Part shown: piece by piece, positions 35,270-43,822 of the stretch | Layout: every line of letters begins with the position of its first letter | Position numbering within the stretch: the stretch's first letter is position 1 | Source: Paenibacillus sp. Soil787 | GTDB lineage: Bacteria; Bacillota; Bacilli; Paenibacillales; NBRC-103111 | Direction: 5' to 3' | DNA: 64,000 nucleotides | Assembly: GCF_001429545.1 (NCBI RefSeq) | Contig: NZ_LMSP01000004.1 | Span: 120,955 to 184,954 of the forward strand | The notes under the pieces: generated by a model | The model's database searches: none | Told to the model about the DNA's origin: nothing | Seen by the model: the letters and a program-made list of their open reading frames with translations, nothing else | Position numbers and translations under genes: made by a program

Positions 35270-35914
35270 ATGGAAGTTGCAATTTTGCTTTATGAGGGAA
35301 TCACAGCATTAGATGCCATAGGACCATATGAGGTATTTGCTGCGGTACCGGGCAGCAATTTGAAGTTTGTTGCCAAGAATAAAGGATTAATCAAACTGGA
35401 TTCGGGAATGGGTAATATGTATGCGGATTACAGTTTTTCCGAGATTACTTCAGCTGATATTCTCATCATCCCCGGTTGTCGCCCGCCTAACTATAAGGCA
35501 CCAATGAATGACAGTGAAACGCTGAATTGGATTCGCCAAATCCATGAGACAGCGCAGTGGACAACGACTGTGTGTAACGGTTCTCTCATATTGAGCGCTG
35601 CAGGTTTGCTAAATGGAATCAAAGCAACCTGCCATTGGGGATCGTTTGAACTGCTCCGTTCTCTTGGAGCTGTCCCAACTGAAGAGAGAGTCGTTCGCCA
35701 TAATAAAATAGTAACATCAGCTGGTGTCTCTTCCGGTATTGATATGGCTCTTCAGCTTGTTGCGTGGGAATATGGAGAGGACATGGGCAAAATGGTTCAG
35801 CTGATTTTGGAATACGATCCTCAGCCACCTTTTGATACCGGGTCACCTTCGAAAGCACCCGCTCCGCTAGTCGAACAAGTAAAAGCAATATATGATCATC
35901 TTGCAGAGCAGTAA
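35270..35914 (+). CDS. DJ-1/PfpI superfamily protein
   Basis: A cytoplasmic protein of 214 residues with the class-I glutamine-amidotransferase-like fold. The nucleophile elbow holds Cys in TTVCNGSLIL, preceded by IIPGCRPP and followed by ATCHWGS and VTSAGVSSGIDM. Relatives act as glyoxalase III/deglycases, isonitrile hydratases or cyclohexyl-isocyanide hydratase-like enzymes, or as regulators when fused to AraC. The ATG at 35270 has a TTAGGAGAG site; the frame extends upstream through the promoter and those starts are rejected. An aldehyde- or metal-responsive operator upstream suggests a detoxification role. An isonitrile-hydratase-like activity would also fit the nitrile-type cluster next door. 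Both are inference. Confidence 0.85.
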   Translation: MEVAILLYEGITALDAIGPYEVFAAVPGSNLKFVAKNKGLIKLDSGMGNMYADYSFSEITSADILIIPGCRPPNYKAPMNDSETLNWIRQIHETAQWTTTVCNGSLILSAAGLLNGIKATCHWGSFELLRSLGAVPTEERVVRHNKIVTSAGVSSGIDMALQLVAWEYGEDMGKMVQLILEYDPQPPFDTGSPSKAPAPLVEQVKAIYDHLAEQ

Positions 35915-35915
35915 G

Positions 35916-35967
35916 AAAAAGAAGCCTTTTTCCCAGTTTTAGTTGGGTTCAGGGGCTTCTTCGTTTA
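35916..35967. terminator. Bidirectional terminator between convergent genes
   Basis: AAGAAGCC and GGCTTCTT arms with inner CCCA/TGGG pairing are flanked by an A-run on one side and a T-rich run on the other. It serves the DJ-1 gene on the plus strand and overlaps the last codons of the convergent nucleotidyltransferase gene. Confidence 0.75.
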
Positions 35968-36983
35968 ACGACAAGTGAAGAATTTATTGGTTTCAACAAT
36001 TGTTTCACTTTGTGCGAAGATCCTCTTTTGGATATTAAAATACCATTATTTGAAGCTACAATGATCAAATCATCGACATCGATTAACGCAATAGGTATTC
36101 CATCCGAAAGAACCACATTGTTGATCGATTGCAATTGAAAAATTTCTGATTCTTTCATAAGCTCTTCCGTAGATTGCTGATTATACTTGGCAAGGTCTTC
36201 GAAAGAACCAATATCAGACCATCCCGTTTGCAGCAGCACCATTTTAAGGCGCTTACTATGTTCAATAACTGCTCTGTCGATGCTCATTTCAGGGATGCAA
36301 TCCATATCTGGATAATAGAATTGATTTGAAGAAAGCTCGATCCGTTTCTGATAAATATTTTTAATGCACTCCCAGGTAGAAGGAGCGTGTTTTTGGAGCT
36401 CTTCTAATAGAATTCCGGCTTTGAAACAATAAATTCCACTGTTCCAATACCAGTTCTTCTCTGACAGAAAATCAACAGCCTGATCAACTCTTGGTTTTTC
36501 ACAAAAGGAAATGACCTCTTCGCCTTCAGCACGAATGTAACCATATTCCTCATAGGATCGAGTTGGAATAATACCGATTGCTGCTAGATGATTCTCATTG
36601 GCAATTTCAATAGCACGCCATATCGTTTTATCATACTCTTCCTGCTGCTCAATCCAATGATCAGCGGGAGTCACTAGGACGATTTCGTCCGAAAGGAGTC
36701 CGAAACAAGCCAATGCAATGGCCGCTGCAGTATCACGTGTACTAGATTCCCATAAGAATTGGTTGTGATTGCCTTGAACTTCTGCTGATTGTTTAAGAGT
36801 TAGAGCAGCATGCCGCTTGTTTGCAACGACAATCGTATTCTTACCGAATAGCCGGTTTCTTTGGATCGATTGTTGGAACATAGAGGGATGATTAGCAAAT
36901 CTAAGAAACGGTTTAGGGCATTCCTGATTGGATAAGGGCCATAATCTCCTGCCATTCCCACCGCAGAGTACAAGGTGAATCAT
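35949..36983 (-). CDS. Mannose-1-phosphate guanylyltransferase-like sugar nucleotidyltransferase
   Basis: A protein of about 344 residues with the GT-A nucleotidyltransferase fold. The signature is LCGGNGRRLWPLS..ECPKPF, followed by TPADHWI, FCEKPRVDQA, YWNSGIYCFK and GWSDIGSF. It matches the N-terminal (ManC-type) domain of mannose-1-phosphate guanylyltransferase without the C-terminal isomerase cupin. The ATG at 36983 has GGGGGAG ahead and is preferred over the GTG two codons earlier. It is the last gene of the eleven-gene Nit1C-like operon, 27 bp after the KAS III gene. It may supply an NDP-sugar for the glycosyltransferase in the same operon. Confidence 0.85.
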   Translation of the reverse strand: MIHLVLCGGNGRRLWPLSNQECPKPFLRFANHPSMFQQSIQRNRLFGKNTIVVANKRHAALTLKQSAEVQGNHNQFLWESSTRDTAAAIALACFGLLSDEIVLVTPADHWIEQQEEYDKTIWRAIEIANENHLAAIGIIPTRSYEEYGYIRAEGEEVISFCEKPRVDQAVDFLSEKNWYWNSGIYCFKAGILLEELQKHAPSTWECIKNIYQKRIELSSNQFYYPDMDCIPEMSIDRAVIEHSKRLKMVLLQTGWSDIGSFEDLAKYNQQSTEELMKESEIFQLQSINNVVLSDGIPIALIDVDDLIIVASNNGILISKRGSSHKVKQLLKPINSSLVVKRRSP

Positions 36984-37010
36984 GGTCACTCTCCCCCTCC
37001 TCCATCTTGG

Positions 37011-37985
37011 CTAGTATCTGATTAACGCTGAACCCCATACGAATCCAGCACCGAATGCAACCATAAGTATGAGGTCTCCGCGTTTTATCCGCCCATCCAT
37101 TGTTGCTTGATGTAACGATATCGGAATGGTAGCTGAACAACTATTTCCATAATATTGAATCGTCTTGATGATCTTGTGTTCAGGCATGCCCAGATTACGA
37201 GCAACCGCATCGATAATCCGTTCATTTGCTTGATGAGGGATGACCCAATCAACGTCTTCAGGCCTCAAGCCGTTATTTTGCAAAATTTCTTCTGCACCGC
37301 TAGTCATCGACTTAACCGCCAACTTAAATACCTTTGAACCGTCCATCACCATTTTCGCCTTATGCTCATCTGAAGCAGGATGTCTGCTTCCGCCTCCAGG
37401 TACAAACAAAGCTTCAAAAGCCCCACCGTCCGCATGGAGTAAGGTTGAGAGTATTCCTGTTCCCCTGGTCTCTTCGCTCCTGGAAACAATGACTGCGCCT
37501 GCTCCGTCACCGAACAATATGCTGGTATAAGGATCTGTATAATCGGTCAGTTTAGACAAAGTATCTGCGCCAATGACTAAAATATTTTTGTGCTTGCCAG
37601 CCTTAATGTACATCTCTGCGATTTGAAGCGAAGACAGGAATCCAATGCAGGTGGCGTGTATATCCATCACCCCAATGCTGCTGCAGCGTAAACGATGCTG
37701 AATTTGGCTCGCAACGGGCGGTAGAATATGATCTGGCGTTTCTGTGGCGACTAGGATCATGTCGATGTCCGAAGGATTGAGACTTGCATCCTCCAATGCG
37801 CCAATGGCTGCTTTATAGGCAAAATCGGAGGTCGCTTCTGAATGATCCGCGACTCTCCTCTCTTTAATGCCTGTTCGACTTATTACCCATTCGTCTGACA
37901 CCCCGACCATCTTTTCCAAGTCAGCATTGGTCAATCGCTTTATAGGTATGGAAGACCCTACTCCATGGATCGTTGCGTCGTACAT
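37011..37985 (-). CDS. Beta-ketoacyl-ACP synthase III (KAS III) homologue
   Basis: A 324-residue thiolase-fold condensing enzyme. The catalytic triad is visible: Cys113 in HATCIGFL, His in IPHQANERI and Asn in YYGNSCSATI. It resembles FabH, which condenses an acyl-CoA with malonyl-ACP, but it sits inside a specialised operon and not a fatty-acid cluster. It is therefore more likely a pathway-specific KAS III that primes or transfers an acyl group. It starts 25 bp after the FMN reductase stop. The housekeeping FabH role cannot be excluded from sequence alone. Confidence 0.88.
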   Translation of the reverse strand: MYDATIHGVGSSIPIKRLTNADLEKMVGVSDEWVISRTGIKERRVADHSEATSDFAYKAAIGALEDASLNPSDIDMILVATETPDHILPPVASQIQHRLRCSSIGVMDIHATCIGFLSSLQIAEMYIKAGKHKNILVIGADTLSKLTDYTDPYTSILFGDGAGAVIVSRSEETRGTGILSTLLHADGGAFEALFVPGGGSRHPASDEHKAKMVMDGSKVFKLAVKSMTSGAEEILQNNGLRPEDVDWVIPHQANERIIDAVARNLGMPEHKIIKTIQYYGNSCSATIPISLHQATMDGRIKRGDLILMVAFGAGFVWGSALIRY

Positions 37986-38010
37986 TTCCGCTCACCTCAT
38001 TCGATGTATG

Positions 38011-38547
38011 CTAGGATATCAAGGATTTGGACATATGAAGTACCTGCGCAGCAAGAGTTTCCACACGCTCCACCACAGATGAATCTACAATACGGTTATT
38101 AGAATCAAAATGTTCACGGTTTAAGTACACATAATCTGGAGCCGTATAGGCGCGGAAATAGCCTGCAATTGGCTTCAGTTGATTTTCAATCACAAGATAA
38201 TGCTGATAAGTTCCTCCGGTACCTACAAAACCGATCACTTTGTTGCGAAAAGCCGATGGAGGTACGAGGTCGAAAAGATTTTTTAATGGCGCTGCAAGAG
38301 ATGCTTGAAAAATAGGGGTTCCGATGATAAAGCAATCCGCTGACAAAACAGCATGAATCACTTTCTGTGTATCTTCGTTATAGTCTTCCGTTTGACGCCC
38401 ATCGCAAAACTCTACGTTATATTCTTTTAAATCTAATAGCTCCGTCTCCAATTGTACGTCCAGCAATTTCGCATGCTCGACAACATGCTTGACAGCGGAA
38501 TATGTTTTTTCTCCAATAATCGTTCCCGAAATGCCCAATAGCTTCAT
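38011..38547 (-). CDS. NAD(P)H-dependent FMN reductase-like flavoprotein
   Basis: A flavodoxin-like protein of about 178 residues. It has the phosphate-binding start LLGISGT, the middle segment GTPIFQASLAAPLKNLFD and VIGFVGTGGTYQHY, as in the SsuE/azoreductase-type FMN reductase family. The ATG at 38547 is preferred because AAGGGG is nine bases upstream; the ATG at 38556 is too close to it. It may deliver reduced flavin to a partner oxidoreductase or reduce a pathway intermediate. It lies between the CN-hydrolase and KAS III genes with 25-bp gaps. Confidence 0.85.
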   Translation of the reverse strand: MKLLGISGTIIGEKTYSAVKHVVEHAKLLDVQLETELLDLKEYNVEFCDGRQTEDYNEDTQKVIHAVLSADCFIIGTPIFQASLAAPLKNLFDLVPPSAFRNKVIGFVGTGGTYQHYLVIENQLKPIAGYFRAYTAPDYVYLNREHFDSNNRIVDSSVVERVETLAAQVLHMSKSLIS

Positions 38548-38572
38548 TCTGCTCATCCCCTTAATACGTAGG

Positions 38573-40159
38573 TTAAATCAGCAAGTCATACAGGTGTGTC
38601 TTAGAGCGCTTCATAAAATCTCTGCGTCTTGCTGCAGCCGTCATTTCAGGCTCAAATCTTTGGATTAGCCATTCAGCCGCCTGCCCGGTCTCCAAATTAA
38701 CCTGCCGATGTAAAAACAATAGACTCACCGATGGCGTGAAGGGTTTTGCATAAGCTAGCACTGCATCGTTCTCGAATGCCCGTATCCGCTTCATCCATAA
38801 GTTCCCACTCATTTCGGACGTTCCACTGATCGCGATTATATCCGCCCCTTGTTTAGCTAAAATCCTGTAGGATTCCGGAAGCTCTGCATCCATTTCAGTC
38901 AAAAGCCCTACTCTCCCGAATGGCAGCTCGAAAGTGCGAAAGCCCTCTGAATAGTTGGACATTTTCGAATCAGCCGAATAACCATGAACCTGCTCATAGG
39001 ACCCTATTGTCCCCTCAGGCCCCACAAGAACTGCGATTGTTCTCAAGGAATTCCTTAGCGTGGCAACGATATACCCATCGAACATAACCGATAGCTGCTG
39101 TAGTTGAATGAAGACCTTAGCTTCCATCCCTTCTAAGGAGCCCGAATCACACAGCACTTCCAGCTCGGGCAATACAAATAGTCTGTTTTTTGTAGATAAT
39201 TGGCCCGTTGCCAATTCCAGGTCGGATTGAAGCTCATGAAAGAATGAATCCTTCCATTGGGTTTGGCGCATTGTGCAAACAACGATCTCGTAAGGCAAAG
39301 GCTCGATAATCGACCTTGTTTGTCCTTCATTCCACAAATAAGGTTGGAGCAGAAGCTCCTGATATGCGTAGGTCCTTCGATTTTCCAGCAGTCTCTGTCT
39401 AGCTTGGCGGTCAAGATTAACTTCCCCATAAATGATCCCTTCCCCGTCTAAAAGGAAATGCCCGACATCGCCATTCGGATTAATGATCCCGCTCCCACCT
39501 GTAAACTGAGCACCTCTCTCGGTATCCGAGCGATTTGAGGCAATCCAGAACAAACCATTCTCCTTGGCGCGAAGGCACCACGTCTTGCTCGGGGGATTAT
39601 TCGAAGCCCCAACCCAATTCGTCGGAAAAGCAATGATATCCGCTCCCTGCAAGGCAGCTATTCGAGAAGGCTCAAAGTACATGGCGTCCATGCAGATCAA
39701 GAGGGCGATACGCCCAATTTCAGTTTCAAACACTGGAATTCCGTCATTACCTTCTCTAGCCCACCTTGGGTCTGCGGCAAAAAGATGTGTTTTACGATAA
39801 GAGCCTACTATACCCTCAGGTCCGATCAGTACAGCGGAGTTGTAATAAGCCCCGGTACTAGGATCAACCTCCGGCAATCCGATAGCCACATAGCATTGAT
39901 ACTTTTGGGTAATCGAGAATAGGGTATCCGTTGTTGGACCTGGAATCGTCTCCACATAAGGTGAAATTTCTTTTCTGTCATTCCACACATAACCGCTGCT
40001 TGCCATTTCTGGAAATACGATCAGCTTCGCGCCTTGTATGGCGGCTTCGATTAGCATATCAGTCATACGGTGGCGATTGTTCTCTACATCTCCGAGTATC
40101 GGGTTAAATTGCACAGCTGCTGCTTTGAAACTGGAGAATATACTCTCTGTTCTATCCAT
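38573..40159 (-). CDS. Tandem two-domain CN-hydrolase (nitrilase/amidase superfamily) with a degenerate second domain
   Basis: A protein of about 528 residues made of two CN-hydrolase units. The first (about 10-285) keeps the Glu-Lys-Cys triad: Glu51 (FPEMASSG), Lys123 (YRKTHLF) and Cys156 (LLICMDAM). The second (about 300-510) keeps the Glu (LPELE), but the Lys position is Gln (SYEQVHG) and the Cys position is Thr (GLLTEMDAE), so it should be inactive and perhaps structural or regulatory. The Cys motif lacks the C-W-E of true nitrilases, so amidase activity is at least as likely. The ATG at 40159 overlaps the upstream gene by eight bases. Single-domain enzymes of about 330 residues are the norm in related clusters. 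Confidence 0.88.
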   Translation of the reverse strand: MDRTESIFSSFKAAAVQFNPILGDVENNRHRMTDMLIEAAIQGAKLIVFPEMASSGYVWNDRKEISPYVETIPGPTTDTLFSITQKYQCYVAIGLPEVDPSTGAYYNSAVLIGPEGIVGSYRKTHLFAADPRWAREGNDGIPVFETEIGRIALLICMDAMYFEPSRIAALQGADIIAFPTNWVGASNNPPSKTWCLRAKENGLFWIASNRSDTERGAQFTGGSGIINPNGDVGHFLLDGEGIIYGEVNLDRQARQRLLENRRTYAYQELLLQPYLWNEGQTRSIIEPLPYEIVVCTMRQTQWKDSFFHELQSDLELATGQLSTKNRLFVLPELEVLCDSGSLEGMEAKVFIQLQQLSVMFDGYIVATLRNSLRTIAVLVGPEGTIGSYEQVHGYSADSKMSNYSEGFRTFELPFGRVGLLTEMDAELPESYRILAKQGADIIAISGTSEMSGNLWMKRIRAFENDAVLAYAKPFTPSVSLLFLHRQVNLETGQAAEWLIQRFEPEMTAAARRRDFMKRSKTHLYDLLI

Positions 40160-41111
40160 GCTGCCCCACCACCATCGTTTCATTGGTCCAATCAATCAGA
40201 GTAGCTGTTTCATCCTCCTGCTGTACGATGACACGTTTATCTGTGGTCAGCTCTCCAATAACAACAGCAGCAATCCCTTCCTGCGCAAAAAGTGCTGTGA
40301 TCTCGTCCGTCTTACTCGGATCGGCCGAAACAATAAAACCATAACCGGGAAACATGCGGAGCCAACGCTCCAGATCAACCTCATCAGGTTTAGGGATGCT
40401 ATCGAGATGAATAACTGCCCCACAGCCCGCATTCTCAGCCAGCATCGCGATTGTGCCTACGATTCCTGCATTGCTAATATCTCTTGCTGCGGTTGCTAGT
40501 CCCCGCTCTGCAAGGGTCGGCATGATCCCGAATTTACGCTGCAGTTCCTGAGCTTCTTTATTGGTGGTGCAGTCCCATTGGAGATACTGCTTGACAGGCT
40601 TGCCATTCAGATCAATCGCTATCATGAGGGATTGTCCTGCTTTCCCCTGTGTAGCCCTTAGTAAATGGCTTGCTTTGCCAACAATCGCGGTCGCCACCCC
40701 TTCAGATTCCTCAGGCAGATAATGGCCGCCGACCATAGGGACTCCGAGCTTGCTGCAACCTTCTGCCATCCCTTCTGCGATTAGCGCCGCTTTCTCGTCA
40801 TCAGGCGCACTGAGCATATTGACAACCGCCAGTGGACGGCCGCCCATCGCATAAATATCACTTACGCTGACAAGCACCGCACAGTAACCAGCCCAGCGAG
40901 GTTCATCTTGGACAAGCTTAGGAATAATGCCATCGCAAGATACAAGCAAATACCCATCGTTCGTCACTAATATAGCCGCATCGTCTCCGATTGGATCCAG
41001 CATCTTCTCGGGATCCCAATCAAACATCTTGAGGGGCGCTTGAATGTTTTTCTTGCGGCTAAAGCCCTTAGATACAGCAATACGTTCAACGAGATTCTGT
41101 AATTCGCCCAT
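40152..41111 (-). CDS. AIR synthase-like (PurM/ThiL fold) protein, Sll0787 family
   Basis: A protein of 319 residues with the PurM-type ATP-binding fold. It has DPIGDDAAIL near the N-terminus, VSVSDIYAMGGRP, MVGGHYLPE and ARDISNAGIVGT, the usual Asp- and Gly-rich phosphate-binding motifs. This is the Sll0787-type AIR synthase-related family found beside the Sll0783/MSMEG_0572 family. It probably activates a carboxyl, amide or carbonyl group with ATP, by analogy with PurM, ThiL and SelD. It overlaps the glycosyltransferase gene by 26 bp and the CN-hydrolase gene by eight, so the three are translationally coupled. Confidence 0.88.
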   Translation of the reverse strand: MGELQNLVERIAVSKGFSRKKNIQAPLKMFDWDPEKMLDPIGDDAAILVTNDGYLLVSCDGIIPKLVQDEPRWAGYCAVLVSVSDIYAMGGRPLAVVNMLSAPDDEKAALIAEGMAEGCSKLGVPMVGGHYLPEESEGVATAIVGKASHLLRATQGKAGQSLMIAIDLNGKPVKQYLQWDCTTNKEAQELQRKFGIMPTLAERGLATAARDISNAGIVGTIAMLAENAGCGAVIHLDSIPKPDEVDLERWLRMFPGYGFIVSADPSKTDEITALFAQEGIAAVVIGELTTDKRVIVQQEDETATLIDWTNETMVVGQHG

Positions 41112-42255
41112 GGGACATCAACCTTCTCTCGTAAAATTCGATATGTTTCTCAGCAGCCTTCGCCCATGTATACTGAGAAGCCGTTTCATAACCATTCATG
41201 GTCATTAGTCGGCTACGATCCTTCTCCGATACGGCCTCCGTCATTTTCGCAGCAATAGCTGGAATGTCCTCGGGATCCGCAAGCAGCGCGTTATAGCCAT
41301 CTCGCATAAATTCCTGAAACACATCAATCGTTGATGCGACGACTGGCGTCCTGGTTGCCATTGCCTCCAACAGAGCAAGTCCCCACCCTTCTTTTTTCGA
41401 GGGCTGTACATAGCAATCGGCTAACCGATAGAACTCTTGAACTGTTTCGTTATCCGGAGAACCGATGATCCGAACGGCTTTCTGAATGGATAATGGCATA
41501 GAGCGAAGCAGGTCATTGAAATGCTCCAGGTAATATTTATAATCAAAAAGTGTCGATCCTCCGACAATCAAAAGCTCAGCATCGGGAATTGTTTCTTTGA
41601 CTCGTTCGAATGCTAATAAGGTACTAATCGTATTTTTCCGCGGCTCAATACCGCCAATGGTGAGAAAGACTGTCTTTCCTAGAAGACCGTATTTGACTTT
41701 CAATTCAGCCTGATCCTGTTTACTTTGAAAAAAGCGGCTCTCCACGCCGTTGTGGATAACCGATGATGAACGACCGTAATCGAACTGCAGCCTTTGCTGC
41801 CAAGCTTCACTGACTGTGACAAGCGACTCCGGCAGCATAACAGACTTTTTCTGACAATCTATTAACGCTGGCGTCGTGAAATCGTCGAGATGATGAACAG
41901 TTCGAACAAAGAACGGGATGCGCCCCTGCGTCATCAGACGATGCAGCGCATTTGCACTTATGCAGTCCTGTACATGATGAATGTCGAACGCTTCTAATGA
42001 TTCTTGCGACAACCCTTCCTCATACGTGTCGATGTAACGAAGAATCCTGCTTTCAAAAGCTTCATGCTGCTGAGCGGCGAACGGAAACACCTTTGTTTCT
42101 GTTCGTACAGGCCGGAAAAACTGCCCTTCTCCGCTCACGCCAAGAGCGAATACCGTCACGGAACAACCTTGTTCCTTGAGCGCTTCAGCCAAAGCTAGTG
42201 TATGCACAACGCCGCCTCTGGGCTTTGTATTATAAGTATAGAGAGCAATTCTCAT
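41086..42255 (-). CDS. GT4 glycosyltransferase, MSMEG_0565 family
   Basis: A protein of 389 residues with the GT-B fold. The N-terminus RIALYTYNTKPRGGVVHTLALAEAL, split by an acceptor-binding region, leads to GGIEPRKNT and the nucleotide-sugar site PSKKEGWGLALLEAMA (E-x7-E type). No membrane segment is seen. This family regularly accompanies the radical SAM, GNAT and Sll0783-type genes in nitrogen-starvation clusters, which implies that the pathway product is glycosylated. It lies 27 bp downstream of the MetF-like gene. Donor and acceptor are unknown; the nucleotidyltransferase gene in the operon may make the donor. Confidence 0.88.
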   Translation of the reverse strand: MRIALYTYNTKPRGGVVHTLALAEALKEQGCSVTVFALGVSGEGQFFRPVRTETKVFPFAAQQHEAFESRILRYIDTYEEGLSQESLEAFDIHHVQDCISANALHRLMTQGRIPFFVRTVHHLDDFTTPALIDCQKKSVMLPESLVTVSEAWQQRLQFDYGRSSSVIHNGVESRFFQSKQDQAELKVKYGLLGKTVFLTIGGIEPRKNTISTLLAFERVKETIPDAELLIVGGSTLFDYKYYLEHFNDLLRSMPLSIQKAVRIIGSPDNETVQEFYRLADCYVQPSKKEGWGLALLEAMATRTPVVASTIDVFQEFMRDGYNALLADPEDIPAIAAKMTEAVSEKDRSRLMTMNGYETASQYTWAKAAEKHIEFYERRLMSHGRITESR

Positions 42256-42282
42256 CTTACGGCCCTCCTTGAATTCATCTCT

Positions 42283-43218
42283 TTATGCGCCTAAAGCTCC
42301 GATTGATAGTGGTGTAATAGGCATAAGTCCAGCGGCTTTAACAACATTGTTAACGCTATCCTCCGCTCCTCCGATTGGACGGATATGGATCCCCTTAATG
42401 CCCTCGATACTGCGAAGCTGAGTGATCAATTCGGCTGCAATGGCAATACCTTCATCCTTGGATTCGGAAGCGGCAAGCCGGGCATGGAACGATTCGGGTA
42501 TGACAATGCCTGGTATTTTTAGCGCTGTATTCACATGATCGGCATTTCTCAGCGGCAGCACACTTGCCATGATTGTTGCTCTTTCATGAAGACCGCGTCG
42601 ACGAGCCTCAGCCATCCACTCTTCGATCAAATCAATATCGAATACCAATTGGGTTCTTACAAAATTAGTGCCATTGTCCACCTTCGATTCAAGACGGTCG
42701 ATCAGCTCTTTGATCGGTTTTCCGGCAATGTTTTCAACCGTACCGATTGTAAAATTGGGTGCTTCCTCCATTTGGGTACCGTCAAACAGCTTACCTTCAT
42801 CAACCATTTTCCGAACATAACGCACGAGCTCCATGGTTTCCAAGTCATAGACTTCCTTGGCGTTGGGCTCTGTGCCTACTTTAGCAGGGTAACCGCCAAG
42901 AATAGTAATGTTCTTAACGCCTATCGCTGCAAGACCCAACAAATCGCTTTGTATGCCCATTCGATTACGATCCCTCAGGTTAATTTGCACGATCGGTTCA
43001 ACACCGACTTGACGGACGAAGAAAGCTCCGACCACGGGGGATAAACGCGCAATGGCGAGCAAGTTATCACTGAGATCTACGGCATCTACATATCCTCTAT
43101 AGCGTACCGCCTGTTCAACTAGCGGACGAGGATTCCAATTGCGGGGCGGAATCAATTCCGCAGTAACCAAAAAATTATCGGGTCGCATGGACGACCCGTG
43201 ACCCAAATTAATAGTCAT
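42283..43218 (-). CDS. Methylenetetrahydrofolate reductase-like (MetF-fold) protein
   Basis: A protein of about 311 residues with a TIM-barrel resembling MetF: VTAELIPPRN, VDAVDLSDN, GVKNITILGGYP, FVRTQLVFDIDLIEEWM and PIGGAED. MetF reduces methylenetetrahydrofolate using FAD; some paralogues in specialised operons act in demethylation or in one-carbon supply without full MetF function. The ATG at 43218 has AGGTGAG upstream. A MetF-like gene is not a core member of known Nit1C clusters and may donate or accept a one-carbon unit here. Confidence 0.82.
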   Translation of the reverse strand: MTINLGHGSSMRPDNFLVTAELIPPRNWNPRPLVEQAVRYRGYVDAVDLSDNLLAIARLSPVVGAFFVRQVGVEPIVQINLRDRNRMGIQSDLLGLAAIGVKNITILGGYPAKVGTEPNAKEVYDLETMELVRYVRKMVDEGKLFDGTQMEEAPNFTIGTVENIAGKPIKELIDRLESKVDNGTNFVRTQLVFDIDLIEEWMAEARRRGLHERATIMASVLPLRNADHVNTALKIPGIVIPESFHARLAASESKDEGIAIAAELITQLRSIEGIKGIHIRPIGGAEDSVNNVVKAAGLMPITPLSIGALGA

Positions 43219-43256
43219 ATTCACTCACCTATTCTTTATTTGTATTTTGAAAACTT

Positions 43257-43769
43257 TTAAATTTGGAAGGTGCTCAAAATAAATGCTCCCGCACGCGAAT
43301 ATTCAATTAAACAATCCTGTAGATCAAGTGGATGTACGGGTATTGAGCCTTCTACCAAATCTTCTTCACGAAGCCCATGCAGTCCTAGACCGAAACGGCA
43401 TACATACACTTTTCCGCCTTCTTTGATGAATGTCGTCAATCCTTCATTTACATTCATTTGTCCTCCGAAAGCAGCTTGACCTACGGTTGGAAACCCTCTT
43501 GTTGCAAGTGCATTAATGGCACCTGTGCCGTAGAAATAAATAGCCGTTTCATAGCCCTTGCGTTGAGCACGGGTCGCTTGCAGAATCGCCACATAAGATA
43601 AAGATGATTCATGTGCAATACCATGGATAAGAGCAAGGAACTTTTCGCCTGGATTCGCTTTGTAATCGGGGAACACCTTTGTTCCTCCATAAAGTTTGGT
43701 GCCGTTCGGTAAAGACGGGTGTGGAATCTCGTTCATTGATTGAATTTCTAGTTCTGTGAATTGTGCCAT
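43257..43769 (-). CDS. MSMEG_0572/Sll0783-family nitrogen-starvation protein
   Basis: A protein of 170 residues recognised by IPHPSLPNGTKLYGGTKVF, IHGIAHESSLSYVAILQATR, YFYGTGAINALATRGFPTVG and a C-terminal cysteine region (YVCRFGLGLHG). This family is the signature member of the cluster known from Synechocystis (sll0783 onward, involved in the nitrogen-starvation response) and from cyanide-assimilating Pseudomonas (Nit1C). The fold resembles DsrE-like proteins, but the biochemical role is not established. The start has a GGAAG site. It lies mid-operon, between the amidohydrolase and MetF-like genes. Confidence 0.85.
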   Translation of the reverse strand: MAQFTELEIQSMNEIPHPSLPNGTKLYGGTKVFPDYKANPGEKFLALIHGIAHESSLSYVAILQATRAQRKGYETAIYFYGTGAINALATRGFPTVGQAAFGGQMNVNEGLTTFIKEGGKVYVCRFGLGLHGLREEDLVEGSIPVHPLDLQDCLIEYSRAGAFILSTFQI

Positions 43770-43822
43770 TGCTCATCTTCCTTCCGATTTTTAAATTTTT
43801 ATATGGTGAAGAGGGTTAACCT

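Noticed and set aside
38573..40159. Canonical Nit1 nitrilase
   Set aside because: The nucleophile motif is C-M-D, not C-W-E, and the protein has two domains; only the cluster context suggests nitrilase activity.
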